The notes below the pieces were generated by a model. That model saw nothing but the letters and a program-made list of their open reading frames with translations. It had not been told where the DNA came from and made no database searches. Position numbers and translations under genes: made by a program. 64,000 nt of DNA. Origin: Gonocerus acuteangulatus. Its lineage: Eukaryota; Arthropoda; Insecta; Hemiptera; Coreidae. This document shows, one piece after another, positions 36,300 to 47,810 of this stretch. The stretch lies in contig OX328124.1 in the NCBI GenBank assembly GCA_946811695.1, positions 26,104,626 to 26,168,625 on the forward strand, read 5' to 3'. Position 1 is the stretch's first letter, and every line of letters begins with the position of its first letter.

Positions 36300-36547
36300 G
36301 CTAAACACACTGAGACACATTTTATACCTGTCAACATGTAAAAAATAGCGTGCAATTTCACTTTTGCTGGCATAGGAGGTCTCATAAATGTATCTGATTT
36401 CTGTATGACGAGGTTTAGTAATTTATCAAATGACGCTTTAGTCATCCTGATAGCATAGTAGTATTCCGTGGTTCCTTCAGAGGCCAATTCCACGAGGTTC
36501 CCATTTTCTTCTTGGTCTTGACTGTTCTGATTCCACGAGTTCTTCAC
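36300..36547 (-). pseudogene. PIF/Harbinger transposase N-terminal fragment
   Basis: The minus-strand frame reads about 80 residues, including YYYAIRMTKASFDKLLNLVI and TFMRPPMPAKVKLHAIFYML then TG. This is the region of HARBI1-like transposases before the catalytic domain (RMT..SFD.LL..V, then MR.P.PA..KL...L..L.TG). The frame runs on into the Helentron-like insertion near 36283, which truncates it. The DDE residues are absent. It lies between the TTA-flanked ends of its own element. Confidence 0.8.
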
Positions 36548-36766
36548 ATTCAGACACCACCACGTTTAAAACGTTAAGGATTTCTTGCAACTGCAAGCAA
36601 ACCTCAACAAGTTTTTGAGGCTGTTCGCTCATTATACTCGATGTTCTTAACAGTGGACGCTAAACAGTACAGTAGACACTACTCACACTATACACTAAGC
36701 ACTAATCACTCACAGGAACCACTAATCACTTGCACTAGCACTAATCAAAGTGTAAATGGGCCTTTA

Positions 36767-37611
36767 GACTTTCAGCCCCTACTACAGTTGTCAGCTGCCA
36801 CCGCGACTGACGGTCCGTTACTCTGCTCAAGAGGCTGGATTCCAGATGGGCCAGACAGTCGAATCCGAACCTACACCGAAACCTGACCTCTCATAGCCTG
36901 TACGCCACCTGGGAATTTGTGACGTGCTTTTCATTTAGACCTGCCCTTCTACGCCTCTCGCTCTCGCACCCTACCAGGCCACCGCTCTCGCCCCTATTAG
37001 CACGATGGCACGATGTACACTTTGGATACTGGGCTGTTACATCTTGTAATTTATGTCCAAAATGGAGACAAATAAGAACGCCTGCGCGTTTCTGTGTACC
37101 TGTTATGCAATTATATTTCCTCAAAATTGAAGAAGAAATAATGTTTGAGGTTTAAAATTTATTTTTGGAAAGAAAAGAAATAAATAAGAGAATTTAACCG
37201 CTTGTATCACTTTTTTAATTATACTGTAAACTTTGTAATTAAATTAATGCTAAATAGCAAATGACCAAAGTCAGAACCTTGGAAGAACAAAGTAGAAGAC
37301 TGAAGGAAGTTGAAGTTTGAAGTACGTAACTTGAGGGGTCGCTAGAAAGGGAGGGGAGGACTACGGGGAATGGTAGAGAGGGATCGAGTGAGAGGGAGGG
37401 GGAGGTAGAGAGAGTGTGAGAGAGTGAAGGGAGGTAGGGAGAGAGATAGGGCATAGGGGTGTGAGAGAGAAGGTCGAGCCAGAAGAAAGGACCTAAGACG
37501 GTCGAAGGGTGTTTGGGTCCAGTGGTCATAGGGAAACTAATCTCGGCAACTGTTTCTATGGCTTCTTTGTCTCTTTGCTTGCCAATCTCTTGATTACTAT
37601 CCCTCAGTCCC
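36767..37611. other. unassigned DNA, purine-rich before the (TC)n tract
   Basis: 36800-37050 is less AT-rich than its surroundings, with overlapping open frames on both strands but no recognised domain. 37345-37470 is GAGGGAG-rich on the plus strand and could form triplex or quadruplex-like structure (inference). Confidence 0.4.
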
Positions 37612-37768
<157 letters not shown>

Positions 37769-37945
37769 TCTAACTTTTCTAGTCTAGTGATTAGATGTAT
37801 CTAGGTTGATTATTGGTATCAAATATCAAGCAGTAAGGAGAACTTTATGCAAAATCCAAAGACCCTGGTTTTATATGAAGTACAAAAGCCAGTAGGTATG
37901 CGGCAACTACATTTTAATTAATACTTAGAAAAAAGTAATGAGATC

Positions 37946-38982
37946 CAAAAACATAAATGTGAATTAGAGGCCAAGTTCCTCCCCCCACAAAGAAACACTC
38001 CCTTCCCCAAAAAAATCCCCTCCTAAAACCCCCCATCCTACACTCCAAAAAAGTAGTATGAGTTAGTGTATTAAGTGCACCATATTTTCAACCAAAAAAA
38101 TTTGCCAATAGAAGAGATCTTCAACTGACCTCTAAAAACAACAATAAAAATACTTATATCCAGATACTAAAATATCATGTAGGTAAATAATTAGGCCGAC
38201 CTTCACTAGTTATAAAAGTTTTATTTTACATAGCGCTTTCGAGATTCAATCTCATCATCAGTGCCTGTTGACAAGAACATAACAAATATTAAACCAAATC
38301 TACAAACTAGAATAAATAAATTAAAAATAAAATTAAATTAAATTAGTAATTTAATTTTATTTTTAATTTATTTATTCTAGTTTGTAGATTTGGTTTAATA
38401 TTTGTTATGTTGTTGTCAACAGGCACTGATGATGAGATTGAATCTCGAAAGCGCTATGTAAAATAAAACTTTTATAACTAGTGAAGGTCGGCCTAATTAT
38501 TTACCTACATGATGATGAACCTTCACCAACCAGCTCCCAACACCTGTGACTAAAATATCACGTTCCTCAACCAGGTATATTCTTAAACTTGGCAATGTTT
38601 AGTTTTCTCTCTAAAGATTATTTCGGCACAAATAAAACATTGCAAAGTTTAAGAATATACCTGGTTGAGGAAAGTGATATTTTAGTATCTGGATATAAGT
38701 ATTTTTATTGTTGTTTTTAAAGGTCAGTTGAAGTGTCTTTACTGTTTTTAGTAAGTAACTATGAGGTCTTCCAAGTAATGAACTTGGACATTTCTTTCGT
38801 TTATCATCTCTTCGATTGGCAAATATTTTTGGTTAAAAATATGGTGCACTTAATACACTAACTCATACTATTTTTTTGGAGTGTAGGATGGGGGGGGGGG
38901 GTTTAGGAGGGGATATTTTTGGGGAAGGGAGTGTTTCTTTGTGGGGGGAGGAACTTGGCCTCTATTTCACATTTATGTTTTT
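37946..38982. mobile_element. foldback element with nested insertion
   Basis: Outer arms are mirrored: AAAACATAAATGTGAA, GAGGCCAAGTTCCTCCCCCC and GTATGAGTTAGTGTATTAAG at the left recur reversed at 38830-38982, with TGATATTTTAGTATCTGGAT near 38676. The inner part of the left arm, TTCCTCAACCAGGTATATTC (38563), pairs with 38645-38665. The left arm is interrupted by the insertion 38178-38548. The right arm has its own extra sequence (about 38725-38810). Non-coding. Confidence 0.75.
38178..38548. mobile_element. inverted-arm retro-insertion with 12 bp TSD (Penelope-like?)
   Basis: ACTAAAATATCA occurs at 38166-38177 and 38549-38560. Removing one copy and the insert rebuilds the left foldback arm so that it pairs with the right arm. 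Arms 38178 to about 38342 and 38345-38509 are reverse complements, followed by an unpaired tail of about 39 bp. Each arm carries CTGATGA, a GAGAT/ATCTC stem and GAAAG (plus strand at 38426-38450). The layout equals 8041-8291. The class is inferred. Confidence 0.65.
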
Positions 38983-39046
38983 TTTTGGGCATATTATTAA
39001 CAAGGTATATTAGAAAACATTAGTGCTCAAAATGATTAGGTATTTC

Positions 39047-39060
39047 CCCCCCCCCCCCCC
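39047..39060. repeat. C homopolymer
   Basis: 14 C in a row, an unusual tract for this AT-rich window. Confidence 0.9.
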
Positions 39061-39268
39061 AAATATACAATGAAAGATATTTTTAAATGAAGAACATAGG
39101 AGTAAATTACTTAAATTGTGAATAAGCTGCGTTTGTGTGGATGTGTATTTGAAAGTAGTTTATGTCTGGAATTTTGGTTTTCGCACTTGCATGCGTCAAT
39201 GATAGCATGTTTAAATTTCTGTAAGTATGAATTACTATTTTAATTTGAAGTCTGTGTTAGTGGCAATG

Positions 39269-39952
39269 TCAGTTTTTTCTCTTAAATCTTCCGAATAAAA
39301 CTCTCAACTTGAGAGTTTTTCTGTGTGGCCCACCTTCGTTCCCAATGTTATTTCGTCGCAGTTGTGATTTTAACCTTCCAATTGATAACCTGTCATATAC
39401 ATTGTCCTCAGAGATGCGAAATGCTGATTTTGCAAGGTTATTTACTATTTCATTTCCAGTTAACCCTGCTTGCTCTTTGACCAATATGAAATGGATTCGT
39501 GCTTGTTTTTGGTTTATCACTGATACTTTATTTTGTATTAGCATAAACATGCTTTAGAGATGAACTGAAGAAAAAAAAAACCTTACAAAAAAGTGTCCGC
39601 TGGAGTTCGCGCTGGCGGAGTGGTCATGTACGAAAAAGAAGACTGTATGTTATAAAGTACATTACATAGGTGTGTCGGGTGGAACTAAAGCATATTTTTG
39701 TTACTGAATTTGAGCAGAAGGCTCTAAACGAAATTTATTTTTATTCTAATAATGTTTATTGTTGTTAGTTTGTATAGCAATATCGGCTGAGAGCGTGTAA
39801 TTAAATTTCGGAATGCGAACTTTTGTCAACATCGATGATAGCACGTTTAAAATCGCAAAAGCTTCAGCTTGATCAATAGAATTTAGTTCTCCCAATCTAA
39901 ATTTACTGTAATCAGTAGATTTGCCTTCCAACGATATGAAGACACATCTCAC
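39269..39952 (-). pseudogene. Jockey-type LINE RNase H domain fragment, interrupted
   Basis: Two minus-strand blocks. The block at 39746-39952 includes KFRLGELNSIDQAEAFAILN then LSADIAIQT. The block at 39269-39550 includes ARIHFILVKEQAGLTGNEIV then NNLAKSAFRIS. Together they resemble the RNase H domain of Jockey-clade LINEs (the E of the QAE motif, D in the SADIAI strand, and H/E-GLTGNE-x-x-N-x-LAK). The catalytic W-x-P-x-H segment appears altered (FILVKEQ). Dispersed repeat R (39588-39745) and a short A-rich stretch separate the blocks. The piece lies downstream of the C-terminal fragment of another copy (40083-41205), so these are two separate insertions. Confidence 0.7.
39588..39745 (+). 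repeat. dispersed repeat R, copy 2
   Basis: Same sequence as 12900-13046 in reverse. It sits between the two RNase H blocks, which dates it after that LINE insertion. I could not define terminal repeats. Confidence 0.65.
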
Positions 39953-40082
39953 GCTCTCTCCATCTTTGCTTGTATTCGGAATGAGTTAGATGTGTACGGA
40001 TAGTAGGTTAAGTTACGTGATTTTTGGGAAGCGTTGGTTTCGTTACAATGAGTTTCTATTGAAACTTTCAAAATTACACCAA

Positions 40083-41205
40083 ATATTTATTTATTTATTG
40101 ACAATGCTCCGCATCTAAAGCGAAGAGCATTCTTATTGTATCATTATTGCAAAAAAAGTGAAATGGATTCTTTTGGTTATTGTACCATTTTATATTTTGT
40201 GCTACGTGTTAGTGTTTTTCAAATATGTCAATGCTGTGTCAATATGATGGCTGCCTTCCGAACGTATGTCTGTCAGGTCATGCGGAATGTCCAAGGTATG
40301 CCGTAACCGACAGTCTGTTAGGGTGCGTTTACACCTGATAGTTATTGCAGGATATTTATGTCAGACAGAACTTTTAACTAATGTAAACTGCAAACAATTC
40401 ATGTCTGAGATATATATTTCGATCACTAGCAATAAGGGTGCGTTTACATTTGACACTTTTCGAAGGAAATATATCTCAGGGGTCGGAGAGATATTCTCTT
40501 GAAGGTTTACATACTGACAGAAATAGCTAGACATTTATGTCATGGATATGTATAGGACAGTTCTGGATTTGTTCTAATTTGCGATAAATTCACCAAAAGC
40601 ACAAATAATCAGTGTTTACATCTGTTGGTATTGAAGTGTCGACAATACAGCTAGTAGCCAAGATATTTATCTCTGAAATTAAATTCTTCTCTGTATAATC
40701 TGTGTTTACACCTGGTGGTATAGAAGTGTCGACACTTATAGTTCGTGATAGAAGTATATATCTCAGACATAAATTGCTCATGGTTTACACTAGTCGCAAT
40801 TTCTGTCTGATATAAATTTCCTGCAATAACTAGCAAGTGTAAACCCACCCTTAGAATATGTTTTACAGTAAGATCTATGTTGCAAGTCGTACACTTAGGT
40901 TTGTCAGTCTTTGTCATCAGGTACCCATGAGTTATGCCTGTATGGCCGATTCTTAGCCTCGCAAGGACTACTTCTTTTCGGCGTGAGTTCCTGTACGATG
41001 ATGTCCAGTCAGCAGTAGTGGGTTTAATAGATCTTAGTTTATTGTCAGTCACAGTATGCCAATCAAGTCGCCATTTGTCCAGTATTATTCTAGTTTGTCT
41101 AGTAACGTCATGGTGAAATAGATCAAATGGTAGGTATGTATCTTCTTCCGTTACACCTGATACAAGTTTTAGTAGAGAACACACTGATATAATTTTAGTT
41201 CTCAA
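40083..41205 (-). pseudogene. Jockey-type LINE C-terminus and 3' UTR, split by a MITE
   Basis: The minus-strand frame from 41205 runs to 40851. It includes DWTSSYRNSRRKEVVLARLR then IGHTGITHGYLM and KCTTCNIDLTVKHIL, the characteristic Jockey-clade ending (LRIGHT..TH..L, C-x2-C, LTVKHIL). A 530 bp Harbinger-type MITE (40321-40850) interrupts the frame. Across it, the frame continues on the minus strand with TDCRLRHTLDIPHD and more, to about 40210. A 3' UTR ends in AATAAATAAATAAATA at about 40083-40098. The copy is 5'-truncated. Apart from the MITE the remaining frame is well kept, so the LINE copy is relatively young. Confidence 0.82.
40321..40850. mobile_element. Harbinger-type MITE, TTA TSD, inside the LINE
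   Basis: Ends GGGTGCGTTTACACCTGATA and CTAGCAAGTGTAAACCCACC(C), with long inverted similarity that includes GTTATTGCAGG and TCAGACAGAA. TTA flanks both sides (40318-40320, 40851-40853). Internal copies of the GTTTACA-TGACA motif occur near 40441, 40616 and 40705. No transposase. Confidence 0.85.
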
Positions 41206-41852
41206 ACATATTCAACTGATTCGTTATTATCAATCGATTGTAGAATATTATCCTTCATTTCTAAGGAAATTTATATAGCAAAAAGTGCATGGTTCTTAAC
41301 CCTACTTTTCTCTGTATAGTTCCTATTTCAAGGCGACAGAAAAAGCACATTTTTATCTCCTTCACCCCACTCTTGGCGACCTTCCCAGCAAGAGGCTACA
41401 AAGGGAGGTAATCTTCTAAGTTGTATAAGAAAGTTGCTAAAAGGCGGGGAAGAGGAGAGAGATTGGCCCTCAGAGGTCCAAGGTTAGTTAGCGAGAGTGG
41501 GAGTGTATATTGTGAAGGAGGCACAACAAGACTTGGAGGATGTCATTAGTTCTGCTGGATCTAGGAAGGCTCTTCATTATTGGCTGACAGCGGAGGGTGG
41601 AGTTTGTTTTGCTCTGAAGGTAGGGGCAAAGAGAGTCCCGGGAAGCCATCTTGGGTATTAGCACGTGAGGAAAGCACGTGTCTACAAATCATCATCGATC
41701 CTACATACTAGGCAATAAAGAAATCCGACACGCAGGGGTTGCGTAATTAGGCACATTCCTTAGAAGGTAGGTAATGCTCTAAATACAATTAAAAAAACTG
41801 AACAGTTTTAAATCTATGTATGTTTATAGATCAGGTGACTCAATCTTCTACT
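41206..41852. other. unassigned DNA with a weak Helentron-like 5' end
   Basis: AATCCGACACGCAGGGGTTG then CGTAATTAGGCACATTCCTT (41723-41765) resembles the family 1 5' end. No 3' hairpin partner nearby. The remainder is unrecognised. Confidence 0.4.
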
Positions 41853-42632
41853 ATATATTTGTTAAATACCACTCACTCACTGACTTATCATCACCCAGCC
41901 CAAACCACTAGACAGAAAAATCTGAAATTTTGCATGTACACTCCCTTAAGAATGTAAACACTCGCTAATAAATGTTTTTTTTTTATATTCAATTTTTTTT
42001 ATATTTTTAGAGGCGTTTGAATTTTTAGTTGTTCATAAAGAGAGCATGCACGCCTAGGCAGCATGCGTTGCTAGGACGATAACAGGTCAGCTGTTACCGT
42101 ACTGTTTTTATTTAATGATATTATTATAGTTGCGGTTCATTTTAATTCTGATGGCAGACCTTGAATTACTAGAAAGAAACTGTGATTTTGTCCCTCATAG
42201 AGTTTATACTACTGTTGATAGTCCATCCGAGATAATAATATCCCGAACCCTTGCACAGCCTCCTCACCCATCAGCATTCCTAGTCAGAACACGTCTTGGT
42301 AATGCTCGCAAATATAATAGGTGTTTCCAAGTGACATCTTGGAAACATACATTTTTAAATTTTAACGTCCATTTACTATTGACAACAAATTTTAACCTGA
42401 ACTAGTTAAACTCCTGTTATTGGCAACCTGTAGATAACGGGTTATCTCTAGATTTTCTGTTTTTTGACTTTGTTACCGAGCGCCCCAGTGTCAAGAAACA
42501 TTATACTTTTATAACTATCAATTGATCAAACGAGAACCGTGCTATAAAAAACTGCACAAAATTATATAGTAGCGTTAATTTTGATGATACATTAGTTAAC
42601 GCAATAACATAACTGACGAAGCACGGGTATTC
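41853..42632 (+). mobile_element. Helitron-like family H, copy c
   Basis: Plus orientation: TCTACTATATATTTGTTAAA (from 41850) with CACTCACTCACTGAC, then the family body, to GAAGCACGGGTATTCAGTTA (about 42614-42633). The open frame at 42130-42405 contains MADLELLERNCDFVPHRVY then DSPSEIIISRTL. Similar residues appear in copy f (58045-58251, minus). It is unclear whether this is an old coding relic or simply shared DNA. Confidence 0.7.
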
Positions 42633-43606
42633 AGTTACTTATTGAATATTTAATGATTTTTCCCCCGGTGGTATGGTTACAGCTAGAATTTTTTATAACA
42701 TATGTATTACATACATTTGAGAAGTTTAAGGAAAGACTGGCCACACCTACCTATGACGTTTCTAGTAGTCGAGAGGTCGTCATATCTCTCAAATGATTTC
42801 TCTTCTCATATCTCGATTTGTAGGACTACCTAGCATTATCGTACCGTACTTCCAGTATCCCAGCCTTACAATTAACAATTAGTTGTTATAATTAAACAAT
42901 AATTAATTAATGAATTTCTAGTTTGTAAAAAACATGGAGTGGGAGTGTTGCCCAAATGTAGAGCGCTGACTTCTGGTCAAATCCGGCCATTTTCGGCCTA
43001 TTTCCTTTCTATTTCCAACAACTTCTTGTTCACCTTATCCTTTCCGGTTGAATTTCGTCCCTCTAGGACCCGCTTCCGGTCGGAGAGTTGTTAATTGACG
43101 CTTCTAAGTTCCGTACCAATTCAGGCAATCATAAAAGCTGGAACGTATGGGAAATGAAGGCATTTATGAATCTAAGGTAGGAAAAATTGAAACCGGGTCA
43201 GATGTTATATACTAAAAGGTCTGATGTTTCTGCAAATAGAATTTTGTTTAAATAAAATGTGGTAATGCCAGAACAGCGATGTTATATGATTCGTTCTCCT
43301 GGACAAGATGGGAAATGTCGAGGGATACGAAAGAAAAGAGTATTTCCTAAGACTCCCCAACCTTTGACGAGGCCGGGCTTTGGAAGGGTTATTGGCCGAT
43401 GAAGTGCGGTGGACCCTAAGCCCCCCCTTAGAAAACAATCTAGCTGGACCCTCCCTCTCTCTGCCGATAATGAAGTGGCAGCCCATCTAATGACAGCTTC
43501 CAGCCCTGTCCATTGTCTAAGGGAGAGAAGGGTCTTACCCTCCACATATCCTGGAGATACACTCTCTATAATTAACCTTGGACCTATAGAGCAACAATCT
43601 TTCACT
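42633..43606. other. unassigned DNA
   Basis: Overlapping minus frames at 43205-43650 (about 90-120 codons) have no recognised domain. I found no repeat terminus. Confidence 0.35.
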
Positions 43607-43738
43607 CTATAGAAGAGATTCTTCAATCTTACAGGGGAGGGATTTGGCAACCGTCATAAGGAACTCTTGGGGCTCGAGAATTGAAAATATATATTCCTTT
43701 GTAAGTTACCAAAGGCTAAATAAAAATAAAAATATGAT

Positions 43739-44514
43739 ACTAGCTGAATACCCGGCAGGCAGGTAAGTAGTTACTTTATTGCGTTAAATAATGTATCATC
43801 AAAATTAACGATACTATATAGTTTTGTGCAGTTTATTATAGCAGGGTTCCGTTCATACTATATGTTATCCATCAATCAATAAATAATCAAAGCATAATTT
43901 TTCTTGTCACTGGGACACTCCGGACCAGTGTCAACAAACATATGACCCATTATCTATAGTTTATCTGTATCAGGAGTTTAACCAGTACAGGTTAAAATTC
44001 GCTGTCAATAATAAGTGTACGTTAAGATTTAAAAAGTTATCTTTCCAAGATATCATTTGGACACACCGATTATATTTGCGAGAGTAACCAAGAAGTGTTC
44101 TGACTAGGGGTGCTGATAGGAGAGGAGGCTGTGCAAGGGCTCGGAATATTATTACCGATGGCCATCACCAGGTATAATGTAAACTCTATGAGGGACAAAA
44201 TCACAGTTTATTTCTAGTAATTCAAGTACTGCCATCATAGTTGAAATTAACCTCAATTAAAAATAATATTATGAAATAGATACAGAACGGTAACAGCTGA
44301 CCTGTTATCGTCCTGGCAACGCTTGCTGCCTAGGCTTGCCTGCTCAAACCCACTAAAAATTCAAACCCCTCTTAAAATATTTAAAAATTCAAATATCAAA
44401 AAAACCTTTCTTAGCGAGTGTTTACATCGTAAAGGGGGTGTCCATGCAAAGTTTCAGAGTTTTCTGTCAAGTAGTTTGGACTGATGATAGGTCAGTGAGT
44501 GTTATTTGACAAAT

Positions 44515-44566
<52 letters not shown>
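43739..44566 (-). mobile_element. Helitron-like family H, copy d
   Basis: Reversed copy: CTAGCTGAATACCCGGC at the left (3' end), TTGCGTTAAATAATGTATCA, then on to GGTCAGTGAGTGTTATTTGA and CAAATAGATATATA at the right (5' end), where it runs into a (TA)n tract (about 44516-44563). Confidence 0.7.
44516..44563. repeat. (TA)n microsatellite
   Basis: TA repeat at the 5' end of Helitron-like copy d. The same junction carries (TA)n in copy f. Confidence 0.92.
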
Positions 44567-44568
<2 letters not shown>

Positions 44569-44735
44569 CTTAACAATTAGTTAAACAATGGGATCTATCT
44601 ATAAAAACATCCAGAACAGAAGAAGGCATTCCTGTCTAAAGTTCTCCGCAAAATTGTATATAGATTTTTTTTACAGTTCCAACAAAACACTTCACAATAC
44701 CCTTGAAATCCCTTTTCTCCTTGTTAAAATACTTT

Positions 44736-44765
44736 TAAATTTTTTTTTTTTTTTTTTTTTTTTTT
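44736..44765 (-). repeat. poly(T) tract
   Basis: About 26 to 28 T, between Helitron-like copy d and the right arm of the inverted repeat. Confidence 0.85.
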
Positions 44766-45224
44766 GGGGTGAAATCAACCACATTAGTTTCAATTGTCCG
44801 GCAACCTTATGACGGTTGCCAAATCCCTCCCCTGTAAGATTGAAGAATCTCTTCTATAACGGGACTTTTAAAATTGTCCCATCTAAATTGTCTCACCATG
44901 CTAATCTCGAAGATCTATCATTGTCACTTCGATCCCACCAAGACTAATTCTTTGCCCCGAGTTAAACTTATCCCGAACATTAAAATGGGTGTAGGAAGTC
45001 CCTTGTTGCTTCGGTGATCGGGAGATCAGAAAGAAGGCGGAAGGAGGCCTGCTTGCTAATATTGCTAATATTGTTGCAGGGACAAGTATCCAATGATAGT
45101 CGGAGAGCCAGTAGCCGCACGTTTCATGAAGTGTTTTATGCACCCTGAAATTTTGCTATAATGTACCTCTTGGGTAAATAAGAAAATTCTCTTAATTTTA
45201 CATTAAAGATAGTTGGCTTATATA

Positions 45225-45909
45225 TGTTTGTTAACACGATCGACACCTGGGTTTTTATTTTTTCGTCGCAAAACCTGTTATATAGCCTATACTTAGCAAA
45301 CGATTGAACGTGTTCGTTAACCATCAAAATCGGTCTACCAGGGGGAGGCTGGGTAACCCCGGACCCAAAACACTAATTTTACCATGACAGCCGTAGGTTT
45401 TGTTATATTTCAATGAATCTCGGTTTTCGTTGTGGTCATCTAAAGAGAAAAATACGCTGTAAAAATAAACTAAATTAGTTCGTTAGGAGGGGGGTTTACT
45501 CAGGAGCGAAATTACTAATTTGCTCATACTGGTCGTAATTCCTGTTGTATTGTAACGAAACTCGTTATCTAATTAGAAAGATGTGTTGTAAAAATGAAGT
45601 AAATCGGTCTAACGGAAGAGTGGTTTACTTTGTACAATTTTTGAATAGAATTTTCTAGTGAAAGATTAGTTGGCAATGCTGCCGCTAGGAGTGCCTCTTT
45701 CTTGATGTTACTTCTCACGTCTACCGCTAGGGATGCTGTATCCCGTTCCTGCTTCAGATGAAAAGACGGAAATGTGACATTTTCGTGTATTTATTAAGTT
45801 AAAAAAAATATTCTATTTATATAGGTTAATTTAAGCAAATTATTATGGAATGCAGTCTACACTACCGAAATTCTAAGGAAAATGCTTAGTTATGAAGCTC
45901 CAGCGTGAC
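45225..45909 (-). mobile_element. Helentron-like family 1, diverged copy
   Basis: Reversed. TTGTTAACACGATCGACACC, TCGTTAACCATCAAAATCGG, repeated GGGGGTTTAC units and ATGCTTAGTTATGAAGCTCC then AGCGTGAC at the 5' end (about 45890-45909) match better-preserved copies. The 3' hairpin part is missing. It is the most diverged copy in the window. Confidence 0.6.
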
Positions 45910-46478
45910 ATAAATTTATTACTTTGTTTTACTGAAATAATCATTGTACTCTACAGTAAAAAAATAACAATAATAAAGTGTGAAAAATAAAAACAAAAAC
46001 CTGTTCAAAAGAACAAAAATAACAACTTCGAAATTTAAAGCACATTTGCCAACCGTTGTCGGGATATTTAAGAAAATATATGAAGATCCAAAAACATTCC
46101 GTGTCTGTTACCAAAGATTTTTTTTTCTAATATTTCCTTAACTCGAAATGCAAGCGAAATTAATTTATCTTAGAATACATGAATTTCAAACGTCTGGAAC
46201 AAGTTTCAACTGAATCAATCGTTTCTGAATACCCAAACTGAAAATTAGGTGGCAAAAGTAGTTGTATGAATTTTCCTTGTAAACTGTAACAGGCATTGCT
46301 TTAAAAATGGCTTTATTTATTTTTCTACGTTAGTGAACCTACGAACGAGTACCTCCAAGCATAAGAACTCAAAAACGAAGGTGTTACAATATTTTTCACT
46401 TCAAAAACTTTATTTCGGTAGAAGAATTCTGCTTGGCCTTTCAAATTACTATTTTGGAGCCTATGATAGAGAGAACAG

Positions 46479-46481
<3 letters not shown>
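45910..46481. other. unassigned DNA
   Basis: No gene or repeat recognised before the (TA)n tract. Confidence 0.4.

Positions 46482-46552
<71 letters not shown>
46482..46552. repeat. (TA)n(TG)n microsatellite
   Basis: TA repeats followed by a short TG run. Confidence 0.95.
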
Positions 46553-46553
<1 letters not shown>

Positions 46554-46660
46554 ACACGTATACAAATTTGAACAGGTGATATTTTGGTCTTGTATGGGTT
46601 TTAAAACGTAAATTGTTCAAGTAGACGATTCCGGATTACAAAATGTGGTCAAAATTATAA

Positions 46661-46707
46661 GCGGGTTTCCTCCCTATAGTTGGAAGGAAAAAGGTTAACT
46701 AGATTCA
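46661..46707 (+). mobile_element. Helentron-like 3' hairpin fragment
   Basis: AAGCGGGTTTCCTCCCTATA then GTTGGAAGGAAA resembles the family 2 3' end, with the palindrome partly decayed. It lies directly before the 5' end of the family 1 copy at 46717, so two related elements may have inserted side by side. Confidence 0.4.
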
Positions 46708-47186
46708 ATAAAAAAAGTCCGTCACGCAGGAGCTGCATAACTAAGCACTTTCCTCAGAATTTGGGTAGTGTAGACTGCTTTCCAGAACAATTTGCTTAAA
46801 ATATCCTACATAAATAAAATAAAAACGTGAATAGTTCTCATTTTGTAATGAGTAACTTATCAATTATTAATTTGCATCCAGAGTTATGTTTACACATGGT
46901 ACCTACTACACTACGTAATAAATACAAAAATCCTCATATTATCGTATTTTGATCTAACGCAGGAACAGGATACAGTCACACTAGTGGTAGAAGGCGCTCC
47001 TTGCGGCGGCTTTGTGAACCTACGTCTGCCGGCTTTTCTATTCAAATATATTACAAATTAAACCCCCGCTTTCCGATTCAGCTCATTTTTACAACACTTC
47101 TTTCTCATGAGTTACCCACGACGTATACAGCGTTTCGTTGCAATACAGCAGAAATTACGACCGGTATGAGTATATTAGGAATTTGG

Positions 47187-47640
47187 GTCCGGAGTAAACC
47201 CCCCCTTCTAATGAACCGATTTAGTTTATTTTTACAACACATATTTACCTGTAGATTACCACTACGAATACCGAGTTTCGTCGAAATATACCAAAAATCA
47301 CGGCTGGTAGTGGCGAATTGGTATTGTGGGTCCGGAGTAAACCCCCCCTCCTAATGAACCGATTTCGTTTATTTTTACAACACATATTTACCTGTGGATT
47401 AGCACTACGAATACCGAGTTTCGTCGAAATATACCAAAAATCACGGCTGGTAGTGGCGAATTGGTATTGTGGGTCCGGAGTAAACCCCCCCTTCTAATGA
47501 ACCGATTTAGTTCATTTTTATATCTCACTTTTCTCTCTATATTAACACTACGAATACCAAGTTTCGTTGAAATATAACAAATATTACGGCTGACATAGTC
47601 AAATAAGTGTTTTGGGTTCGGGGTAAACCCCCCCTTCCGG
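47187..47640. repeat. about 142 bp tandem units within the Helentron-like copy
   Basis: GGGTCCGGAGTAAACCCCCC recurs at about 47187, 47329 and 47471, each followed by TAATGAACCGATTT and CGAGTTTCGTCG. A more diverged fourth unit follows to about 47640. The same units, reversed, are in 54540-55010. Short open frames in both copies are translations of the unit. Confidence 0.85.
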
Positions 47641-47754
47641 TGGACCGACTTTGGTGGTTAACGAACTCGTTCAATCGTTTGCTAATTGAATGGTATATAC
47701 CAAGTTTCGTGACGAAAAAACAAAAACTCTGGCCGCTATCGTGTTAACAGACAC

Positions 47755-47810
47755 ATATATATATATATATATATATATATGCATATATATATATATATAT
47801 AGATATATAT
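47755..47810. repeat. (TA)n microsatellite at a fixed site in the family
   Basis: Lies after GTTAACAGACA, the same place as the TA tract in 54310-54422 of the reversed copy. Confidence 0.92.

Larger units (their letters stand above)
43607..44858. mobile_element. inverted repeat pair flanking a Helitron-like copy
   Basis: About 54 bp at 43607-43661 (CTATAGAAGAGATTCTTCAA onward to GCAACCGTCATAAGG) is the reverse complement of 44805-44858 with no mismatch I noticed. Between the arms lie Helitron-like copy d (43739-44566), a (TA)n tract and a poly(T). Either these arms are the terminal repeats of a larger MITE, or a duplication-inversion produced them. No target duplication was seen. Confidence 0.65.

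Noticed and set aside
36767..37160. Host exon in the less AT-rich segment
   Set aside because: Frames overlap on both strands, with no domain and no convincing splice-site pair.
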